From Meandrina meandrites (Eukaryota > Cnidaria > Anthozoa > Scleractinia > Meandrinidae), in assembly GCA_963693305.1 (NCBI GenBank), contig OY855916.1:6389001-6453000 (forward strand): DNA of 64,000 nt, read 5' to 3'. The notes under the pieces are model-generated. The model was not told the DNA's origin and did no database searches. It worked only from the letters and a program-made list of their open reading frames with translations. Below, one piece after another: positions 58,131 to 64,000 of the stretch. How positions within the stretch are numbered: the stretch's first letter is position 1; the number at the start of each line of letters is the position of its first letter. Made by a program: the position numbers and the translations under genes.

Positions 58131-60289
58131 GTAAATGGTTCTTGCTCAAAAATGATTTCTTAAAATTAAAATTCAAAAAGGCAGAATATCGCTTGCTGAC
58201 GCTATGATTTATGCATGGCGAATAGGGCGTGGTTGATGGAAGAAGGATTATTAAAACTAGAGAAAGAGAACATTGGGTATTGAACTGAAAGAGGTAAATG
58301 ATTTTGTGATGCTAAATTATGGCTTGTGGCAGGGTTTTAATAGCTAAAAAGGGGAAATAAGCAGTGATTGACACCATCTAACATGAGGTGAAATGACCTA
58401 AAAAGATGGTACACTTCAAAGATCTTAAAAGAGACCAAAGCGCGGTATTCCCTTACAGATGATGGGTAGATGAAGGCTCGATAATAATAAGAAAAAAATT
58501 GACATGTTTATAGTTACATTGGACGGATTGAAAATTTACTGATGGCAATGGCAGCCGTGGAATTCTAATTCTTTGGTTCTCCAAGATAACTATGTGTCCA
58601 TCGGCTGAAATTGTTACCTCGCTTTTCAACCAAGGCTGGAACGAGGAGAGGAAAAAGGGACACAAAAGTTGTCCCTGAAGTTAATGCGGCTCGAGTTAAA
58701 TTACGTATTTAAATTTGGATTTTTGAAATATCCTACGCAGTGTTTGCAAGGTATGGTGGCAAAGGAAGATCTCAACAGATAAATTCAAATAATGGAGTGT
58801 TGTATGTAGAAAAATTCCTCAAGACAAGGCATTTGACTCCGAGCAATTGGTCGAAGAATAAAGTTGTTTTAGTAAGTTGTTAATTTTTGTGTGGGAGAAC
58901 CTTACTCATGTAAAATTAAAGTTAAAAGACGAAATAAGGCCTGCCATAACTTATAAACCAAAGAGGTAATTGTATTGCAACAAAGTTATGAAATTAACAC
59001 CCGGATCAATTTAAATTTCGAAATGACTGATAGCTGTCCAACACGGAAAATAACATGTAAAACGATTCTTTGAAGGACTAAAAGGAAAGTACCCATAAAG
59101 TTAAAGATGCTTGGAAGGTAAGAGAAAATTGTTAACGTGGTAGTTTGTAAAGGAGTAGGTAACGCGCACAGAATCAAAACACAAAATCAAAGCACAAAAT
59201 CAGAACAGTGAATGCCAAACTTAAGGTTGCTTTTTACCTATGGAAGATGTTGTATGGAAAGGTCATAGTAATTGACCCCCCCCCCCCCCCCCCCAACCCC
59301 AACACCCCAAAAAAGAAGTGGAGATGCTGTGCGCAAATTCCTTAGTCAACAACCACTTACAAATGTGCACTTTTCATCAGAAGATACACAAAAAGAGGCA
59401 TTAACCATTTTTGATATAACTTTTCAATGTTCATCAACAGATTTCTGCTGGCGTTGATTTTGCTATTTTTAACGTGACTTATACCAAAACACGCAATGGT
59501 GGGAATCGTGATTTTGTTAGTAACAAGGTAGGAAAAAGTTAATATTAAAACACTGTAATATTAAAGTACGAAGGAAACAGTAATTCTTACTCTGTAGCAT
59601 ACTCACCCGTACACTCGTGTCTTATATGCAATAGAAAATGCCTTGAAAAGCAGAAGCCAAAAGGCAAAGGTTTAAGTTAACCAAATTGAGTAACACAAGT
59701 AATCTACAAAGTGAACAATTAAAGTATCAATAGTAATTGTATTTCTTTCCATCGACATCGATTACAGGGGAAGGCCATTCCAAACAGGGAGCCGTGAAAA
59801 CGAAGAGGAAATTGTGCCACCTGGGCGAACAGAGGCATTTGTAGACGGTAGGCATACGAATTTGAACCAAGTGTCTAACTTTGAAATTTATAGGGAGTAA
59901 TGACCGTGCTAATTTTTTCGTAACAAATAGAATTGTTTTTTACCGTAGTAATATTAGTATAAGCACAATACGCAATGCGCAACTTATGAACTAATTTCAA
60001 ATTATTTCTTTCAGGATTGCCAGTAGTACCTGACGAACTGTGAAAGTGTTCAACTTTCAACTTTAACTTTCAACTTTATTGCTTCCATAACCTATTACAA
60101 TAGATACTAACAAAATCGCCTAAAATTGCTAATTGGTTTATACAAAACAAGTGATGAGGGAGTCCATAGAAAAGCAAAAAATGCTTGAAATTATAGATCC
60201 CTAATTAGACATTTATCAACTGTGATTTACAATTTTGTACTAAATTTAATGGTATTATAATTGGAGGTATAACTGATATAAATTATTAA
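58131..60289. other. Spacer or intron
   Basis: No continuous gene. A poly-C run lies at 59277-59294. One splice-bounded open block (59769-59849: acceptor GATTACAG, donor GACG|GTAGGC) reads GRPFQTGSRENEEEIVPPGR, but it is not linked in phase to the exons at 57.4-58.1 kb. Confidence 0.3.
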
Positions 60290-60790
60290 ACTTGAAATTA
60301 CTTAAATTATCCTATCAAAATTATCAACCAAGCAGTAAGTATCAAAGCTTATTTTATAAAAGGGATATTTTGCCACTGCTGCCATCTTTGTCTATTATAG
60401 ATCTTTTTATGTTATTCTTAAATATGTTAAAAGATTTGATTTTCCGTGTTTTGTTGTCTATTCAATTCCATATTTTTGGACCTTGAAAGGCTAAGGAGTA
60501 TTGGCCAAGTGTAGTTGATTTACGTGGAAGATGACAGTCATCTGCATGTCGTGTACCATAATTATGTATTTGATAATTAGCTGAAAAGATGTCTGACAAA
60601 TTTTTTGGAAGTTGATTATTGTAAAATTTGTACATTAATAAGGAAATTTCCAGCTTATTTAACTCTTGTACTTTTAATATTTTTAGTTCCTTAAAGACAT
60701 TTTCAGTACTCTCTCTATACTTAATTTTAGCTATAGCCCTGACTGCTCTTTTCTGAAGTATTACTATTCTAGATAGTCTTGTTGCGCGGT
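60290..60790 (-). pseudogene. Non-LTR retrotransposon (CR1/L2-like) 3' remnant
   Basis: The minus strand from 60780 reads RIVILQKRAVRAIAKIKYRE, VFKELKILKVQELNKLEISL, then LP.N..D.F with HNYGTRHADDCHLPR and FQGPKIWN, followed by a stop. The order LQKRA.R, FK.L.IL...., TR..........P and GP.IWN is the conserved segment after the reverse transcriptase of CR1/L2-type LINEs. The reverse transcriptase itself is absent, as usual for 5'-truncated copies. Confidence 0.75.
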
Positions 60791-60999
60791 AAAATTAACG
60801 ATCAGGTTGTTACTCGAATATTGTCATAGTAATGTAATGTAATGACATGGGCTACGAATGTAACTAGAGTATTAGGAAATAAATGAAAAAAAAAAAAGGC
60901 CATAGAAAATTGTGAGTGTGAAATATAATCGGTGCGCGGACGAGAAGGGGATGACGGAAAAGGAAATGTCGATCTTAGGGAACATTTTGGCAGGTATTA

Positions 61000-61730
61000 T
61001 TCAGTGTTAGGGTTGAAAGAAAATGGAACTGTCCACTTACACCGGTTCGAAGAGCAAAGGCTGCTACCGTGGACGCGTTGACGGTTCATGTTTCAAGAGC
61101 GAACGGAAATCAAATATACAGAGAGGGTACAATTGAGATATTTCCATGGCGTTATCTCGGGATGGATCAAACCAAGAAAGCTGAAAATTGGCATGTGTGG
61201 AAAATGTTCTAAGGTGTAGAGCATATAAAAAGTGTGCCTTGAAAACATGAAAGGCAAGTGATTTACAGGGTTTTTACATGTTTTTTCAATAAATAGTGCT
61301 GACTCAGAACAAATTGGTACTTGCAAGAGAAGCTGCACGCGAAGATCTACCAATGTACCGAATTTCACGGTTGTTGGATGAAAGGAAATTGTAGTAATCC
61401 CAGTTAAGAGTAGAAATTTCCTTAACTAACATGTTTCCAAGCAGGGGAAAGTCATCACACCTGAAATGGCGTTCCTAGCTTAGGGGAAAATCGGGCGGCT
61501 GTTATTCAGTGCTAGGGTTGAAAGAAAATGGAACTGTCCACTTCATGGAGCATAAGGAAGCAGCAAATATCTGTCGGTTTGAAGAGCAAAGGCTGCTACC
61601 GTGGACGCGTTGACGGTTCATGTTTCAAGAGCGAACGGAAATCAAATGTACAGAGAGGGTTCAATTGAGATATTTCCATGGCGTTATCTCGGGATGGATT
61701 AAACCAAGAAAGCTGAAATTGGTATGTACA
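61000..61730 (+). repeat. Direct duplication of a 200-bp block
   Basis: 61000-61195 and 61497-61728 share TAGGGTTGAAAGAAAATGGA, GCTGCTACCGTGGACGCGTT, AAGAGCGAACGGAAATCAAA and TTTCCATGGCGTTATCTCGG. The second copy has about 35 extra bases (61544-61578). Confidence 0.85.
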
Positions 61731-61734
61731 ATGG

Positions 61735-61925
61735 CTCGAACAGGAATCAAAGGCCCTTTGGGCTGTCTCGTGTCAGTCAAAAAGAGATTAAAATATACTT
61801 TACTAAATAGTTATTATAAAAGTAAATGTTTTGCTAAGCCGCAAAAAGCTTGTATGTTATTTACGCTTGCAACATTTACAGGAAGTTCATTAAAGACTTT
61901 CGCGCCACTAAAAAAATAGGTGTTC
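61735..61925 (-). pseudogene. Second LINE C-terminal remnant
   Basis: The minus strand reads NTYFFSGAKVFNELPVNVAS followed by VNNIQAFCGLAKHLLL and two stops. The pattern F.GAK.[FW]N.LP.......F...K..LL is the very end of a LINE protein. It adjoins the second copy of the duplication. Confidence 0.55.
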
Positions 61926-61984
61926 TTAGAAAATTTACCATATCCGGGGATAGGGAAAGCAGAGACGGGGAACATTTTGCTGGG

Positions 61985-63180
61985 ATAATATTTAGTCTTC
62001 TTTTTCCATACGCGGGAAAACAAAATGCGGAAAAACAAAATGACAGAACACATATTATTTATGATTTTTACCAAAAAACGTCCGTCCTCTCTATTTCCGA
62101 CGCAAACTGAACGCAAGAGGAATTGAGCGTTACTCGAAGCACTCGTCCCCCACGTCACCTCCTTGCGCCGACGTTTTGCGCTGTTTTCCATTTCTTTTGT
62201 TATTTATTGCCCGTTTTTAACGATCAAAGAACAATATCAGAAAATAGAGTATTTCATACATGTTTCTTGCGACGAAAACGCTGAAAATAGAAATGCCGAT
62301 ATGTTTGTAACGAACGTTTTACACATATCCAGGGAAATAGCATTCCCAAGGTAAATAACACCAAGGTAAACTCACCGCGGGAATACGTTACCACGGTGTT
62401 TGCGGTCACACACTTAACACTTTACCAAGGTCAATTTTTTCATACTGTTTTCGGCGCGAAATGTGAAAATGGGAAATTCGAGGGTGCTTGCTTAGCATCA
62501 TCTCGCTTTTATTATTTATACTGTTTCGACAGTCCTCTACTGCTTTGTTATGTCAGTGTTTCAAACAGCGAAGAAATAGAAGGCGAAGACTCCGTTTATA
62601 TAAATCTCTTTGTTGGATTTTTCTAATCCTTGAGATGAAATCAAAATACATATAAGAAAACGCACTATAGATCTTCCTTGACTAGTGTTGTATTTAAACG
62701 CCAAATTTCCAAAAAAATAGCATTTACTTACAAATCAGCAAGCCATCAAGCTATGATTCTAAGAAAGACCACGTTTTTGCTGCCTTGAACACGCAAAGTT
62801 GACCTCAGGAAATCTAAACCTCACGCCATCATATTTAATTTCAAATTTCTCTGTTTATTTTATTTGCTTATCTTTGAGGTTTGCCTCGCGATTGGTCATT
62901 TTATCTTGAGGTACTTGGAGGCTACCTATTTGCCTCGGTAACTTTCATAGGCGATTCTTTTGTTCTTTTTCACACCGCCATAAATTTACCTTGGGGGAAC
63001 ATTTTGCCGAGATAATTTTTAGTCTTTTTTTTCATAAGCGGGAAATAAAAATGGTGAACAGGCCATGAAAATGACAAAACACCCGGGAAAACAAAATTAC
63101 AAAGCACGCGGAAAAAACAAAATGACAGAGCACATATTATTTATGATTTTTACCCAAAAAAACGTCCTCTCTATTTGTGA
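61985..63180. repeat. Pair of related repeats (61985-62095 and 63010-63175)
   Basis: Both carry GATAAT.TTTAGTCTT, AACAAAATGACAGA, CACATATTATTTATGATTTT and CGTCCTCTCTATTT. The second copy has extra GGGAAAACAAAAT.AC units. Between them, 62340-62400 has AAGGTAAA..AACACCAAGGTAAAC.. repeats. Confidence 0.65.
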
Positions 63181-64000
63181 GTTTCCCGAGGTAAAGAGCC
63201 CTTTTACCATGTTAAAAGGACGATGTGTAACCGCAACTATATAAATTTGACACACTACACTATTAACCTATTCCGTACTTGAAAGCCTACACCGCTACAC
63301 AGATCAAGCAATTTGTTCCAGTCAAATTTTGTTAATTACATTTTATGCAGTTACGAAAAAACTTTCCGTAAAGATTCTCGCATCGCGACTGCATAAAAAC
63401 ACAAAATCCTGCTCCGGCTCTTTCTTGAAATTCCCGCTTACCGCGCCTGTTTTCAGCTCCCATCCCGGCCGAATATCACCACATCTTCTTATCTGGGTTT
63501 CTTAGCGTGAGGTCTGTCTTTGACCTTGTTAAAGGGCAACTCTTGGGAAATTTATCCCGACTTTTTTTATTTTTTCTATAAGTTGTTTATAGCAATAGGA
63601 ATCGTTAGAAGGTAAAATTTTTTAGATATCGGCCAAAATCAATTTACTACGAATTTTCTTTTACGCCAATTTGGCGGCCATTTTGAAAACGTTCGGATTT
63701 TGGTGCGTCACGTGATGCTACGTCACAGGTGTGGAAGGCAGCTTTGCTTTTACTTCTGATAAGAGGAAAACACGCCAAGCTTCTCTTCATAAATGAGAAT
63801 GACAAGGAGAGAAAGACCCTATGCTGTTCAATGATGTCCAAGATAAAAAAAGGTAGTGCTTCAGTGCTTAAATATGAAAGGAAATAAACTTAAAAAGAGT
63901 AAATCATGTATTTGTGAAACGAAACAAATCCGTCAGATTGATCGGCCTTCTAAGGTCAGCAAATGTACATAGCTTTATAATACGATGCATCCTCTCTTAC
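63181..64000. other. Right-end spacer
   Basis: No gene or repeat that I can support; a few donor-like sites only. Confidence 0.35.

Noticed and set aside
59272..59457. Frame starting with a proline run
   Set aside because: Made by a poly-C run of uncertain length.
1..64000. CRISPR arrays, operons, ribosome binding sites, rRNA or viral genes
   Set aside because: None seen; splice sites, SINEs and poly(A) signals show this is a eukaryotic nuclear region.

Overview
The window is animal nuclear DNA, AT-rich, with spliced genes (GT-AG introns, TATA boxes, AATAAA signals), tRNA-derived SINEs, and dense small inverted-repeat transposons. Penelope-type GIY-YIG remnants, a CR1/L2-like LINE tail and G-rich-ended MITEs together suggest a cnidarian, most likely an anthozoan such as a stony coral. 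That assignment is inference from repeat style and was not tested by search. There is no long conventional gene; most listed open frames under 110 codons look like chance or repeat frames.

The main content is a dispersed family of tiny secreted-peptide genes, all in the left 35 kb. Gene A is at 1-145 on the minus strand (cut by the window edge, promoter near 970-1116). Gene B is at 7364-8488 (+), gene C at 17751-18853 (+), gene D at 29777-30509 (+) and a divergent candidate E at 34802-35221 (-). Each starts with a signal-peptide exon that ends in phase 1. In B to E this exon is followed by a very short last exon (23-38 nt); the last exon of A lies outside the window. A, B and C share the motif LLRAG[RK] or ILRAGK just after the signal peptide. 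They also share a noncoding first exon and a clearly homologous promoter: GGATATGGAAA-like box, CATATTG, a GATA-type CTTATCT box, and TGTGGTTATAAA followed by AAGTCC. No function can be assigned, and I do not recognise the family.

Region by region: 1-19 kb holds genes A, B and C, with MITEs in introns and spacers. 19-25 kb is a nested set of inverted repeats: a nearly identical 560-bp pair flanks a second foldback element, which itself carries a tandem-repeat MITE. 25-38 kb holds genes D and E, a diverged local duplication with a SINE, a TTAA-flanked piggyBac-like element and several foldbacks. 38-45 kb holds G-rich-ended MITEs and a 2.65-kb element with 80-bp ends and an 11-bp target duplication (Mutator-like), beside a small ORF with one membrane segment.

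45-55 kb is retroelement debris: Penelope GIY-YIG fragments in inverted orientation around a hAT-like element, then a 387-bp tandem array broken by another hAT-like insertion. 55-64 kb holds a MITE, a CAGTC-rich stretch, two possible coding exons of an unknown gene, and LINE 3' remnants within a local duplication.
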